Part shown: in pieces, positions 17,410-26,284 of the stretch
Layout of the letters: every line of letters begins with the position of its first letter
Position numbering within the stretch: the first letter of the stretch is position 1
DNA from: Sulfuricurvum sp.
GTDB taxonomy: Bacteria > Campylobacterota > Campylobacteria > Campylobacterales > Sulfurimonadaceae
Direction: 5' to 3'
Length of the DNA: 64,000 bases
NCBI GenBank assembly: GCA_030694265.1
Contig: JAUXYP010000002.1
Coordinates: 62,001-126,000, forward strand
Program-made: the position numbers and the translations under genes
Notes under the pieces: model-generated
Told to the model about the DNA's origin: nothing
Databases searched by the model: none
Seen by the model: only the letters and a program-made list of their open reading frames with translations

Positions 17410-19214
17410 TGTGCGGTGTTTTTGGAATCATCGGGGAATATTCACCGCAAAAAGCACGTGCGGCTCTCGCCACATTGGGTCATCGTGGACGTGATAATTG
17501 TGGAATAGTGGAGAAAGAAGGGCTTTTTTTGGCTCATCAGCGCCTTTCCATCACTGATACCCATGAGCGTTCTCATCAGCCCATGCGTCGCAAAGGACTA
17601 ATGCTTAGTTTTAATGGAGAGATTTACAATCATATGCAGTTACGTGCTGAGCTTGAAGGGTTTCATTGGCGAACACACAGTGATGCTGAGGTGATTTTGG
17701 CGGCGTATGAGCGATGGGGGATTGATTGTATACAGCGATTTGAGGGTATGTTTGCTTTTGCCCTCTTTGATGGTGAGAAGCTTTATTTGGTGAGGGATCG
17801 GTTTGGGAAGAAGCCGATGTTTTATCATCGGACAAATGAAGCATTTATCTTTGGTTCAGAGATTAAAGCGATTAAGCCTTTTCTGCAAACAGTGACCATG
17901 AATGAAGATGCAATGCGTTCATACCTCAGTTTTTTAGCTCCTGCGCCACCTCATACGTTTTATCAGGGAATTGAAAAACTCGAATCGGGGGAGTGGCTTT
18001 GTTTTGAAAAAGGGATGGTACGCAAGCATCGTTATTATGATTTATTAGATACCCCATCGTCTAAAATTACCAATTATGATGAAGCATTTGAGATTATTGA
18101 ACGAGAGCTTCACCGATCGATTGCGATGCGATTGGACTCTCACCAATCTACGGCGGCATTGCTCTCAGGCGGTATTGACAGTGCATTGATTTGCGCCATC
18201 GCTGCAAGTCAGGGAAAAAAGCTGCCGACTTATACACTGGGATACGATGAATACAGTGGCTACGACGAGCGTGCGAATGCGAGAGAGAGCGTAAAAGAGT
18301 TAGGGCTGGAACATACCGAAGTCGTTATCAGCAAAAATGATTTTATTGGCAGTTTGGACACGGTGCTTGATCATATGGATGAGCCTCTGAATGATCCTGC
18401 TGCAGTGCCACTGTATCTGTTGTTTGAAGCAATAGCCAAAGAGGGGCACAAAGTTGTTTTAAGCGGCGAGGGATCTGATGAACTTTTTTTAGGGTATCGG
18501 CAATATTTTGAATACCTAGACATTGAAAAAGCGGCATCGCTGCAGCATAAGAATTGGCTCAAAAAGTACTTTCACAGCAATTTTTCGATGAACCGAGAGT
18601 GGGAGTGGTATAAACGTGTTTTTGACGATACGCTTTTGTTTCGCACATCGGGAGAAAAGTTTACCGACTTACAACAAAATCTTTTACTGCGACGCAATGT
18701 CCGCGATAACGAATCGCTGCGTTTTTTGGAACCGTATCGAAAAAACTTTGAAAAAAGTGTTCACACACATCCGGCGCAGTGGTACAGTGCGATTGATCTA
18801 AAACTGTTTGTAGGGGAGCATTTTTTGACAAAACTCGATCGGGTATCAATGGCCCATACGCTCGAAGCACGCACTCCGTTTTTGGATCACAAATTAGCGG
18901 AGAATGTTTTTTCGATTTCACCCGAACTACGAATAGGTGAGGGTGGGACGAAATACTTGCTTAAACAGGTTGGACAAAAGTATCTCAGCAATACGATTTT
19001 GAATCGAAAGAAAAAAGGATTTGCTAATCCGTACATGGAGTGGCTGATTGCCTCGGGAAAAATTGATTTGATTAGTGAAGTAAATGCTAAAACGGGACTT
19101 TTTCAACCCGATGAGATCGAAAAGTATCTTCAACTAGCACGCAGAGGAAAATTTAAACAGCATGTGTGGGGATTATACGTGTTAAGCCACTGGATAAATC
19201 GGGAGCTACTCTAG
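17409..19214 (+). CDS. asnB: Asparagine synthase (glutamine-hydrolysing)
   Basis: The enzyme converts aspartate to asparagine with ATP and glutamine. I start it at ATG 17409 because the next codon is Cys (MCGVFGI), giving the N-terminal nucleophile of the class II glutaminase; the frame extends two codons upstream to a TTG that would bury it. The glutaminase domain has LAHQRLSITD and SFNGEIYNH, and the synthetase domain has the PP-loop SGGIDS at residues 253-258. At 601 residues it is a full AsnB. Similar proteins modify surface polysaccharides, so a sugar role is possible given the neighbouring glycan genes. Confidence 0.88.
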   Translation: MCGVFGIIGEYSPQKARAALATLGHRGRDNCGIVEKEGLFLAHQRLSITDTHERSHQPMRRKGLMLSFNGEIYNHMQLRAELEGFHWRTHSDAEVILAAYERWGIDCIQRFEGMFAFALFDGEKLYLVRDRFGKKPMFYHRTNEAFIFGSEIKAIKPFLQTVTMNEDAMRSYLSFLAPAPPHTFYQGIEKLESGEWLCFEKGMVRKHRYYDLLDTPSSKITNYDEAFEIIERELHRSIAMRLDSHQSTAALLSGGIDSALICAIAASQGKKLPTYTLGYDEYSGYDERANARESVKELGLEHTEVVISKNDFIGSLDTVLDHMDEPLNDPAAVPLYLLFEAIAKEGHKVVLSGEGSDELFLGYRQYFEYLDIEKAASLQHKNWLKKYFHSNFSMNREWEWYKRVFDDTLLFRTSGEKFTDLQQNLLLRRNVRDNESLRFLEPYRKNFEKSVHTHPAQWYSAIDLKLFVGEHFLTKLDRVSMAHTLEARTPFLDHKLAENVFSISPELRIGEGGTKYLLKQVGQKYLSNTILNRKKKGFANPYMEWLIASGKIDLISEVNAKTGLFQPDEIEKYLQLARRGKFKQHVWGLYVLSHWINRELL

Positions 19215-19225
19215 AAAGTGGATTA

Positions 19226-19726
19226 CTACTTTTTATTATTCTCAATCAAAAGTGCTAATTCTAGCGTTCCGCTGATGTAGTTGGCAAAAAAGCCCATAAC
19301 TCCCTCATCTTTTTCATCAAAATCTCCATTGTACTTATTTAACAGTTGAATCACACCTACGACATTTTGTTTGGAATTGAAGATAGGAACAGTCAATATA
19401 TTACGGGTCACAAAACCGCTTTTTTCATCAATTTTGGATAAAAACCGCTCATCTTCATATGGGTTATTGGCAATAACCGACTGCTCAGTAGTCGCAGTAA
19501 CTCCTACAATTCCGGAATTAATATCTATGGCTATACGCCCTATGCCGTCACTGAGTTTGGTCCAGAGCATATTAGTGGTGTGATCAACGATAAAAATAGA
19601 ACATCGTTCAGTGTTAATAATGGCCTTTGCCTCTTCTGAGATGGCAGGTAGGGTATCGTCGATATTATCAAATTGCGCTAATTTTTTGCCAAATACGGCT
19701 ATGCGTTGGTAGGTTTCAATTCCCAT
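19226..19726 (-). CDS. Single-domain GAF protein with an intact NKFDE-type motif
   Basis: The 166-residue soluble protein is essentially one GAF domain. Its distal segment reads NKYNGDFDEKDE, which fits the NKxnFx3DE pattern known from cyclic-nucleotide-binding GAF domains of phosphodiesterases. A ligand-sensing role is therefore plausible, but there is no attached output domain. It overlaps the upstream GAF gene by 11 bases and resembles it throughout, so the pair arose by tandem duplication. Function is unknown. Confidence 0.75.
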   Translation of the reverse strand: MGIETYQRIAVFGKKLAQFDNIDDTLPAISEEAKAIINTERCSIFIVDHTTNMLWTKLSDGIGRIAIDINSGIVGVTATTEQSVIANNPYEDERFLSKIDEKSGFVTRNILTVPIFNSKQNVVGVIQLLNKYNGDFDEKDEGVMGFFANYISGTLELALLIENNKK

Positions 19727-20243
19727 AAGTTTCCTTTTTCAGCAAAGAACCTTGATTGTCAAAAGAGGTGGCCAACTCAAGATAGGTACTGATATAGTGC
19801 GCGAAAAAAATCATAAATTTTGAATCTTCAGGGCTAAAGCCATCAGGTTTATTGAGCAATTGAAAAACACCGATAATACGCCGTTGAGAGTCAAAAATGG
19901 GGATTGAAGCTATGTTATGGGTCACAAATCCGGTTTTGTCATCAATCGCATGGTGAAAATGTTCATCGTTGTAAGGGTCATTGATCAGAAGAGGTTTGCT
20001 CTCTTTAATCGTTTGGCCGGCAATACCGTCATTTTCATGGATAGTAATAGTGTCCGTTCCATCAGCAAGCGTTGTCCAAAGGGTTTTGGAGACAGGATTA
20101 CGGATGAAAATCGAGCAGCGTTCAGCACCGCTGACTTGTTTCGCGTATTGGGAAATTAATGGAAGTCCCTCTACTAAAGTGGGACGAGATAAAAGCGCAC
20201 GCCCAAAATCGGCTAATTTACTAAACGTCGGATTAGAATCCAT
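19716..20243 (-). CDS. Single-domain GAF protein, tandem paralogue
   Basis: The 175-residue protein is a second GAF domain. It shares segments such as ERCSIFI, the NDPYNDEHF stretch, and KTGFVTHNI followed by IPIFDS with its downstream paralogue. Its distal motif is NKPDGFSPEDS, so the final acidic residue of the NKFDE pattern is replaced by Ser. A ribosome-binding site (GGAG) precedes the ATG. The two genes overlap and are convergent with asnB. No catalytic or DNA-binding domain is present. Confidence 0.75.
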   Translation of the reverse strand: MDSNPTFSKLADFGRALLSRPTLVEGLPLISQYAKQVSGAERCSIFIRNPVSKTLWTTLADGTDTITIHENDGIAGQTIKESKPLLINDPYNDEHFHHAIDDKTGFVTHNIASIPIFDSQRRIIGVFQLLNKPDGFSPEDSKFMIFFAHYISTYLELATSFDNQGSLLKKETYGN

Positions 20244-20283
20244 GGGTTCTCCTGCAATTAAAGTTAATATATAACAACTAAGA

Positions 20284-20289
20284 ATAATA
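20284..20289 (-). promoter_or_regulatory. Candidate -10 element for the tandem GAF genes
   Basis: The minus strand reads TATTAT about 41 bases upstream of the first GAF gene's ATG, inside an AT-rich leader. No -35 is obvious. Confidence 0.3.
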
Positions 20290-20370
20290 CTAACATTGGA
20301 AACCTAAAAGTTGACTCAAATACAGAGGGATGAAGAAAAGGGAAGCTTTAGTGCCTGAGCGGCAAGTGAA

Positions 20371-20394
20371 GACAAAGGGATGAGTTCCTTTGTC
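20371..20394. terminator. Inverted repeat downstream of the DUF465 gene
   Basis: GACAAAGG and CCTTTGTC form an 8-bp perfect stem around an 8-base loop, starting 6 bases beyond the stop of the minus-strand DUF465 gene. There is no T-run, so intrinsic termination is uncertain. The rest of the gap 20244-20400 shows nothing else apart from the GAF promoter. Confidence 0.35.
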
Positions 20395-20400
20395 GTTCAA

Positions 20401-20637
20401 TTAGATATTGTGTGTCTTCTTGTAGTCAATGATTAAAGCATATGCTTCATCTTTGAGCAATAATTTTTCTTTTTTAAGCCCTTCTAGCTCTGCGTCTGTC
20501 ATTGGAGTTTCACCATTTTCAGCTTTGGTGATTTGATCATCAAGTGCGTTGTGCTTGTCGAAAATTTTCAAAAAGTGTGCATTTGCTGCGTTGTTTTCTT
20601 TCATATGGGTAATAACATCACGGTATTCGTGTAACAT
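20401..20637 (-). CDS. DUF465/YdcH-family small coiled-coil protein
   Basis: The 78-residue, highly charged, predominantly helical protein resembles YdcH (DUF465). It has the typical opening MLHEYRDVI, a central HNALDDQITKAE and a second helix rich in Lys and Glu ending in a Tyr-Lys-Lys-Thr-His tail. Members of this family are widespread and their function is unknown. It is probably a single-gene unit between dcd and the GAF genes. Confidence 0.8.
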   Translation of the reverse strand: MLHEYRDVITHMKENNAANAHFLKIFDKHNALDDQITKAENGETPMTDAELEGLKKEKLLLKDEAYALIIDYKKTHNI

Positions 20638-20676
20638 GGCTGTTCCTTAAGAGATGGATTTTCGGAATTTTACCAT

Positions 20677-21240
20677 TTATTGTTTTAAAATACGTGGAAG
20701 GGTGATTCCCTCTTGCCCTTGGTATTTGCCGCTTTTATCTTTATAGCTGGTTTCACACACTTCATCGCCTTGTAAAAAGAGGACTTGTGCAATCCCCTCA
20801 TTGGCGTAAATTTTAGCGGGAAGAGGGGTTGTATTGGAAATTTCTATGGTGATATGCCCTTCGAACTCTGGCTCAAAAGGGGTGACATTAACAATGATCC
20901 CACAGCGTGCATAGGTTGATTTGCCCAAACAGATAGCGAGAACATCCCGCGGAATTTTAAAATACTCTACGGTACGTGCCAGTGCAAATGAGTTGGGGGG
21001 GACAATACAAACATCACCGACGAAGTCAACAACATTGGCGTCATCAAAATGTTTTGGATCAACAACAGTAGAATTAAGATTCGTGAAAATTTTAAATTCA
21101 TTGGTGACACGAATGTCGTATCCGTATGAGCTAAGCCCGTAACTCACGACACCAAGACCTACTTGATCTTCGCAAAAAGGGCTAATCATTCCCTCGTTTA
21201 ACGCCATTTTTCGTATCCATCCGTCGCTTTTGAGACCCAT
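20677..21240 (-). CDS. dcd: dCTP deaminase
   Basis: Dcd deaminates dCTP to dUTP for thymidylate synthesis. The protein contains the [13 protein letters not shown] segment, [11 protein letters not shown] with the active-site Arg, and [12 protein letters not shown], all family hallmarks. I start it at ATG 21240 ([12 protein letters not shown]), giving 187 residues, the usual length. The frame stays open a further 30 codons upstream, but that extension has no family counterpart and would run into accB. ATG 21252 is the other close candidate. The gene is divergent from accB. Confidence 0.92.
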   Translation of the reverse strand: MGLKSDGWIRKMALNEGMISPFCEDQVGLGVVSYGLSSYGYDIRVTNEFKIFTNLNSTVVDPKHFDDANVVDFVGDVCIVPPNSFALARTVEYFKIPRDVLAICLGKSTYARCGIIVNVTPFEPEFEGHITIEISNTTPLPAKIYANEGIAQVLFLQGDEVCETSYKDKSGKYQGQEGITLPRILKQ

Positions 21241-21273
21241 TGACTTATCCATTGTTAAAATATTTTGTGGTAG

Positions 21274-21279
21274 TATAAC
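21274..21279 (+). promoter_or_regulatory. Candidate -10 element for accB-accC
   Basis: TATAAC lies 36 bases before the accB ATG in the 75-base divergent gap with dcd. AGGAG at 21301-21305 is the ribosome-binding site. Confidence 0.4.
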
Positions 21280-21315
21280 ACAATCTATTACCCTACTTTT
21301 AGGAGCCATACCATT

Positions 21316-21759
21316 ATGGATATGAAACAAATTAAAAGCCTTTTGTCAGATTTTGATGCAAGTGGTTTATCAAAATTGAAAATTACGCAAGAAGCGTTTT
21401 CGATTGAACTAGAAAAGAATACAGGTGTTGTTATGGCACCTATGGTAGCAGCTCAAGTTGCTGCTCCTGTTGCTGTATCAGCTGCTTCTGCTGTTGTTAG
21501 TGAGGCTCCGGTGCTTACTGGTGATGCAATTTTATCACCAATGGTGGGAACATTTTATTCAGCTCCTTCTCCGGACTCAGCCCCGTTTGTGAAGGTAGGC
21601 GACCGTGTAAAAAAAGGGCAAGTTATCGCCGTATTAGAAGCGATGAAAATCATGAACGAACTTGAAGCAGAATTTGATTGTAAAATTATCAGTGTTTTGA
21701 TTTCTGATGGACAAGCGGTTGAATACGATATGCCACTTTTCGCGGTTGAGAAACTTTAA
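21316..21759 (+). CDS. accB: Biotin carboxyl carrier protein of acetyl-CoA carboxylase
   Basis: The 147-residue protein carries biotin between the two half-reactions of acetyl-CoA carboxylase in fatty acid synthesis. The biotinyl lysine is K111 in [10 protein letters not shown]. The N-terminal helical region is followed by an Ala/Pro/Val-rich linker at about residues 40-65, then the biotinyl domain. accC starts 2 bases after its stop, so the two subunits are coupled. A second in-frame ATG at 21322 gives a start two residues shorter. Confidence 0.95.
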   Translation: MDMKQIKSLLSDFDASGLSKLKITQEAFSIELEKNTGVVMAPMVAAQVAAPVAVSAASAVVSEAPVLTGDAILSPMVGTFYSAPSPDSAPFVKVGDRVKKGQVIAVLEAMKIMNELEAEFDCKIISVLISDGQAVEYDMPLFAVEKL

Positions 21760-21761
21760 TC

Positions 21762-23102
21762 ATGGCAGAAATTAAACGTATTCTCGTTGCAAATCGGGGT
21801 GAAATTGCTCTTCGGGCGATTCGCACGATCAAAGAGATGGGCAAAGAGGCAGTTGCTGTTTATTCAACGGCCGATAAAGATGCTTCATATTTGAAACTTG
21901 CGGATGCAGCTATTTGTATCGGTGCCGCGCCAAGTTCACAAAGTTATTTGAATATCCCAGCCATTATTTCTGCTGCAGAAATCAGTGGATGTGATGCAGT
22001 GTTTCCAGGATACGGATTTTTGAGTGAGAATCAGCATTTTGTTGAAATATGTACCCACCATGGGATTAAATTTATCGGACCAACGCCGGAAGTTATGGTG
22101 ATGATGTCGGATAAATCAAAAGCAAAAGATGTGATGATCGCGGCAGGTGTTCCTGTTGTCCCTGGCTCTGATGGTTCTATTAAGGATATTGCGGATGCTG
22201 CGGAACGTGCAAAAGTAGTCGGTTATCCGGTTATTCTCAAAGCGGCAGCCGGTGGTGGTGGACGCGGTATGCGTGTGGTTGAGGATGAAAGCTATCTTGA
22301 AAATGCTTTTTTAGCAGCAGAAGCAGAAGCGATTACAGCATTTGGTGATGGTACTATTTACATGGAGAAATTCATCAAAAATCCGCGCCATATTGAAGTA
22401 CAGATTATTGCCGACAGTCATGGTAATGTTCTACACATTGGTGAACGTGACTGTTCGATGCAGCGTCGACACCAAAAATTGATTGAGGAATCTCCGGCAG
22501 TTGCATTGACTCCTGAAATTCGTGCTGCACTTCATGCTTCGGCAGTCCGCGCAACAAAATTCATCAAATATGAAGGAGCAGGTACGTTTGAGTATCTTTT
22601 GGATGCCGATAAAAACTTCTACTTCATGGAGATGAATACGCGGCTTCAAGTAGAACATACAGTCTCTGAAATGGTAAGCGGTTTGGATCTCATCGAGATG
22701 ATGATTCAAGTAGCCGAGGGTGCTGTTCTCCCTGCACAAGAGAGTGTTGTTCTTACGGGTCACTCCATTGAGTGTCGTATTACGGCAGAAGATCCGATCA
22801 AGTTTTTACCTTGCCCTGGCAAGATCACACAGTGGATCGCTCCAGGCGGACGTAATGTACGCATCGATACGCATGTACATGGAGGCTATATTGTCCCTCC
22901 GACGTATGATTCTATGATCGGAAAGCTGATCGTTTATGGAAGAGATCGCAATGATGCGATTGCGCGTATGCACCGTGCATTGAGTGAGTTTACGGTTACA
23001 GGGATCAAAACAACGATCCCTTTTCATGCAAAAATGATGAAGAATCCTGACTTTATTAACAATAACTTCGATACAAAATACCTCGAAAACTATAACGGCT
23101 AA
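21762..23102 (+). CDS. accC: Biotin carboxylase subunit of acetyl-CoA carboxylase
   Basis: The 446-residue ATP-grasp enzyme carboxylates biotin on AccB using ATP and bicarbonate. Visible hallmarks are the opening KRILVANRGEIALRAIRT, the glycine-rich KAAAGGGGRGMRVV loop, ERDCSMQRRHQKLIEE, and MEMNTRLQVEHTVSE with the catalytic residues. It is full length. Its stop codon falls inside a strong hairpin that probably ends the transcript. Confidence 0.97.
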   Translation: MAEIKRILVANRGEIALRAIRTIKEMGKEAVAVYSTADKDASYLKLADAAICIGAAPSSQSYLNIPAIISAAEISGCDAVFPGYGFLSENQHFVEICTHHGIKFIGPTPEVMVMMSDKSKAKDVMIAAGVPVVPGSDGSIKDIADAAERAKVVGYPVILKAAAGGGGRGMRVVEDESYLENAFLAAEAEAITAFGDGTIYMEKFIKNPRHIEVQIIADSHGNVLHIGERDCSMQRRHQKLIEESPAVALTPEIRAALHASAVRATKFIKYEGAGTFEYLLDADKNFYFMEMNTRLQVEHTVSEMVSGLDLIEMMIQVAEGAVLPAQESVVLTGHSIECRITAEDPIKFLPCPGKITQWIAPGGRNVRIDTHVHGGYIVPPTYDSMIGKLIVYGRDRNDAIARMHRALSEFTVTGIKTTIPFHAKMMKNPDFINNNFDTKYLENYNG

Positions 23103-23131
23103 TAGCCGTTATCCCTTCGCTTCTTTTTTTT
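23092..23131 (+). terminator. Intrinsic terminator of accB-accC
   Basis: ATAACGGC and GCCGTTAT form an 8-bp perfect stem with a 5-base loop (TAATA) that includes the accC stop codon. A T-run follows at 23124-23131. The gap of 11 bases between stem and T-run is longer than ideal. Confidence 0.6.
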
Positions 23132-23154
23132 ACACAATTTTTACATCTCTTAGC

Positions 23155-23160
23155 TATACT
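23155..23160 (+). promoter_or_regulatory. Candidate -10 element for the chemoreceptor gene
   Basis: TATACT lies 46 bases before the ATG. I see no clear sigma-28 or sigma-54 flagellar promoter, so housekeeping transcription is the simplest reading. AAGGA upstream of the ATG is the ribosome-binding site. Confidence 0.4.
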
Positions 23161-23205
23161 TTAATGCTATTTATTTCAAAAATATTTTTAATGTAAGGAA
23201 AATCC

Positions 23206-25344
23206 ATGAATAAAAGTAATATGAGTATTGCTCAAAAAGTGCACATACCGTTAATCGCATCAATCATCATTGGATTTATAGTGGTAATGGTCAATTATTT
23301 TCTATCGGTTAAAGAAATACGTGAGAATATTTTTAAGACGCAATCGGCAGAAATGACCACTGTATTTGAAGAGGCAATTGAATCGAAAAAAAGTGTTGGT
23401 CTTACCAATGCGATTAGTATTTCCAAAAATGCTACTGTTATAAATGGTTTGGCAAGCGGTGATCGCGAACAGACATTGAACAGTTTAAAATCATTGTCAA
23501 AAGAATTTAAAGAAAATACAAAATTTGGTAACGTGAAAATTCATGTTCATGACCGGAATGTACACAGTTTTATACGTGTTTGGAAGCCAGAAAAGTTTGG
23601 TGATGATTTGTCTGGTTTTCGAAAAACTATTGTAGAGGTCAAAAACACACAAAAGCCTCTTGTCGCGATTGAAGCAGGTGTAGCTGGTATGGAGCTTAGA
23701 GGGATTGCCCCTGTCATGTCGGGAAGTGAATATGTTGGTTCTATAGAGTTTATGCAGGGGTTAAACTCAATTGTAAAAGATTTACATGAAAATTTTGGAA
23801 CCGAGATGATTGTGGCTATCGATAACCGTTATCTTGATACGGCTAAGGATCTAGTAGGTAAGCCAGCAGTCGGTGGTTCTTTTACGCTTGCACTTAAAGA
23901 AGATGCAATTGATAAAGCCTTTATGGATGAATTGAGCAAAAGTAAATTCAATCCTAAAGAAGGATCTTTCACGACAGATGACTATTATGTGACACCAATT
24001 CCAATAAAGGACTTTTCAGGGGAAGTGATTGGCTATTCATTTTCAGGAAAAAAACTTGAAAAAATTGAGGGGCTGGTTAATGATGCTGAAAACTCTCTCG
24101 TACGGCAAGTAGTTATTATGTCGGTGATGGATGCACTGATGTTATTGTTGTTGATTTTGATTATACGTAATGTGGTCACTGCGCCAATCACTAATCTTGA
24201 TGTAATTGCAAAAGAATTGGCTTCGGGTGATGCTGATATGAGTAAGCGATTGACTATATCTTCCAATGATGAGATTGGTCAAGCAGCTCATAGTTTTAAT
24301 GTCTTTATTGATAAAGTTCAAAAAATAGCTCTGGAAGCACAAGAGCATGCACGAGAAGCTATGGATGCCAAAGCGCAATCAGAAAAGCAGTTGCAAAAAA
24401 ATGAAGTATCAATTGCCCTTGCTCACGAAATGATTGGGGGAACGATTGACAATGCTGGAAGTCTACGCAGCAGCTTGGAAAAAAGTATTCAAGACTTAAA
24501 TGGGGTCAATACACTGAATGCCCAAACAGGTGAAGTAGTTGATAAAGTAAATACGCAAACCGATGAAATTATGACGAGTATAGCTCATATTACAGTAATG
24601 ATTAATGATTCACGTTCTAATTCAGAGCAATTGAATCATAATGTTAGTGAAATTTCTAATGTTATAACACTCATTAAAGACATATCGGATCAAACTAATC
24701 TTTTGGCACTTAATGCTGCTATTGAAGCTGCACGAGCGGGTGAACATGGACGCGGATTTGCCGTTGTTGCAGACGAGGTGCGAAAACTTGCAGAACGAAC
24801 ACAAAAAGCGACGAGTGAAGTAGAAGCGAATATCAGCGTACTAAAACAAAACTCGATTGGTATGTTAGAAAATAGTGAACGGGTTGAAGTCTATGCAACT
24901 GATTCGACACGACGTTTGGATGAGTTTAAACAAGTTATGTCTCACATGATAGGTAATATTGAGAAAATTAAAGATGATAATCAAACGGTTAGTTATGGCA
25001 TATTTACCAATATGGCGAAACTAGATCACATGATCTTTAAAGCAAATGCCTATGAAGTCGGATTCGAAGGCAAGTCGAACAGTGAGTTTAGCGATCATCA
25101 TTCGTGCGCTCTTGGTAAATGGTATGAACAGGGTGATGGTAAAACTATCTTTGGAAAATCCACTGCATATGGTCGCTTAGCCCAGCCGCATAAAAAAGTG
25201 CATGATGACATTCATAAAGCAATAGGATTGTTGAAAAAAGATTCGACTGTGACAAGTGATAAAGAAATTATTGATTGTTTTAAAGGGGCTGAAAAAGCGA
25301 GTAAAGAACTGTTTACTATTTTAAATGAAATAGTAGAAAGCTGA
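23206..25344 (+). CDS. Methyl-accepting chemotaxis protein with dCache-type sensor and CZB domain
   Basis: The 712-residue chemoreceptor has a transmembrane segment at about residues 12-30, a periplasmic double-Cache sensor, and a second membrane segment near 305-325. A HAMP domain and the cytoplasmic signalling hairpin follow, with [20 protein letters not shown]. The sensor contains the [16 protein letters not shown] and [10 protein letters not shown] segments typical of dCache_3. A C-terminal CZB zinc-binding domain shows [15 protein letters not shown] and a later [13 protein letters not shown] domains sense zinc or oxidants in other bacteria. The ligand of the Cache domain is not predictable. 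It is a monocistronic gene between two terminator-like hairpins. Confidence 0.9.
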   Translation: MNKSNMSIAQKVHIPLIASIIIGFIVVMVNYFLSVKEIRENIFKTQSAEMTTVFEEAIESKKSVGLTNAISISKNATVINGLASGDREQTLNSLKSLSKEFKENTKFGNVKIHVHDRNVHSFIRVWKPEKFGDDLSGFRKTIVEVKNTQKPLVAIEAGVAGMELRGIAPVMSGSEYVGSIEFMQGLNSIVKDLHENFGTEMIVAIDNRYLDTAKDLVGKPAVGGSFTLALKEDAIDKAFMDELSKSKFNPKEGSFTTDDYYVTPIPIKDFSGEVIGYSFSGKKLEKIEGLVNDAENSLVRQVVIMSVMDALMLLLLILIIRNVVTAPITNLDVIAKELASGDADMSKRLTISSNDEIGQAAHSFNVFIDKVQKIALEAQEHAREAMDAKAQSEKQLQKNEVSIALAHEMIGGTIDNAGSLRSSLEKSIQDLNGVNTLNAQTGEVVDKVNTQTDEIMTSIAHITVMINDSRSNSEQLNHNVSEISNVITLIKDISDQTNLLALNAAIEAARAGEHGRGFAVVADEVRKLAERTQKATSEVEANISVLKQNSIGMLENSERVEVYATDSTRRLDEFKQVMSHMIGNIEKIKDDNQTVSYGIFTNMAKLDHMIFKANAYEVGFEGKSNSEFSDHHSCALGKWYEQGDGKTIFGKSTAYGRLAQPHKKVHDDIHKAIGLLKKDSTVTSDKEIIDCFKGAEKASKELFTILNEIVES

Positions 25345-25354
25345 AGTAAGAAAT

Positions 25355-25374
25355 ACTTCCCTACTTAGGGAAGT
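25355..25374. terminator. Bidirectional terminator between the chemoreceptor and SurA-like genes
   Basis: ACTTCCCT and AGGGAAGT form an 8-bp stem with a 4-base loop, extendable to 9 bp. It sits exactly between two convergent stops and overlaps the minus-strand stop. T-rich sequence follows on the minus strand (TATTTCTT). Confidence 0.5.
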
Positions 25375-26201
25375 CGGAGGATTTTGATATCTGCACTGAG
25401 CCGTAGTCGAGTGAAATAATCATTAAGTACTTGGTTACGTTTTTCCCCCATAATCATATTGGCAATTTGCGGACGGACAGAATCGAGATTTTCGGTGACT
25501 AGATTTTGTTTGTCTTTCATGTAAAAACTCATAAAACTATTCTTTCCATTGGGTAAGATCGGTCCAAATTTCCCCACCTCTATTTTATTGAGTATTTGCG
25601 CCAGCTGTGGATTCATATTTTTAGCCGGGATATTTTCATCTTTGGTTATGATGTTGGGAACATCGCGCATAGGATCGTCTATTTTGGCTTGAAGTGTTTC
25701 CGCTGAATTGGCAACGTAGGTAGTGACATCGTAACGATCAGGATGAGAGAATTCATCGAGATGAAGTTGATAATAATCGGCTTCTTCAGCAGGGGTTGGT
25801 TGCGCCATTTTTGAAAAAGCGATACTACTGTAAAGTTTTTGACCGCGAACGCTCTCTTCGATTTTCGCTTTCAAATCATTTTCACTGATACCGCGTGCTG
25901 TTTTCATGGCATCAAGAAATTGTTCAATGGTTAGATTATTTTGTTTGGCCATCCGTTCCATTTCTTCTTTTACTTCCGAAGAGGTAACAACAATCTTTTT
26001 TTCTTGTGCTTCAAGTTGTTCAAGTTTTTTGCGGATAAGGGCATCGGCACTCTTGGTGGCATCCATTCCGCTTTGTTTCATTTCTTGAGTGATTTCATAA
26101 AGAGTGATCGGACTGTTTTTGACCAGTACAGCGACGCCGCCAACGGGAGCGCTTAGAGCAAAAGTAAATAACAACGACGAGAGTATGAGTGAACGCATCA
26201 A
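25365..26201 (-). CDS. SurA-like periplasmic chaperone / PpiC-type peptidyl-prolyl isomerase
   Basis: The 278-residue protein begins with a signal peptide (MMRSLILSSLLFTFALSAPV) and a SurA N-terminal region: GVAVLVKNSPITLYEI, then a long helical stretch with IRKKLEQLEAQEKKI. A small parvulin-like region lies at about residues 165-235. It resembles C. jejuni Cj1289, a SurA-like folding factor for outer-membrane proteins that in that genome is next to gltX and accC, as here. The isomerase domain is divergent, so catalysis is uncertain. Confidence 0.8.
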   Translation of the reverse strand: MMRSLILSSLLFTFALSAPVGGVAVLVKNSPITLYEITQEMKQSGMDATKSADALIRKKLEQLEAQEKKIVVTSSEVKEEMERMAKQNNLTIEQFLDAMKTARGISENDLKAKIEESVRGQKLYSSIAFSKMAQPTPAEEADYYQLHLDEFSHPDRYDVTTYVANSAETLQAKIDDPMRDVPNIITKDENIPAKNMNPQLAQILNKIEVGKFGPILPNGKNSFMSFYMKDKQNLVTENLDSVRPQIANMIMGEKRNQVLNDYFTRLRLSADIKILRLP

Positions 26202-26284
26202 AGCTCCTTGAGATAATGGCCTATTTTACCCGCATTTAACCTAGTCTTAACTAAAATTCAACAATTGTAAAAAAGGATTTTCTC

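Noticed and set aside
21241-21330. Longer Dcd with a 30-residue N-terminal extension
   Set aside because: The extension has no family counterpart and would overlap the accB start and remove the divergent promoter region.
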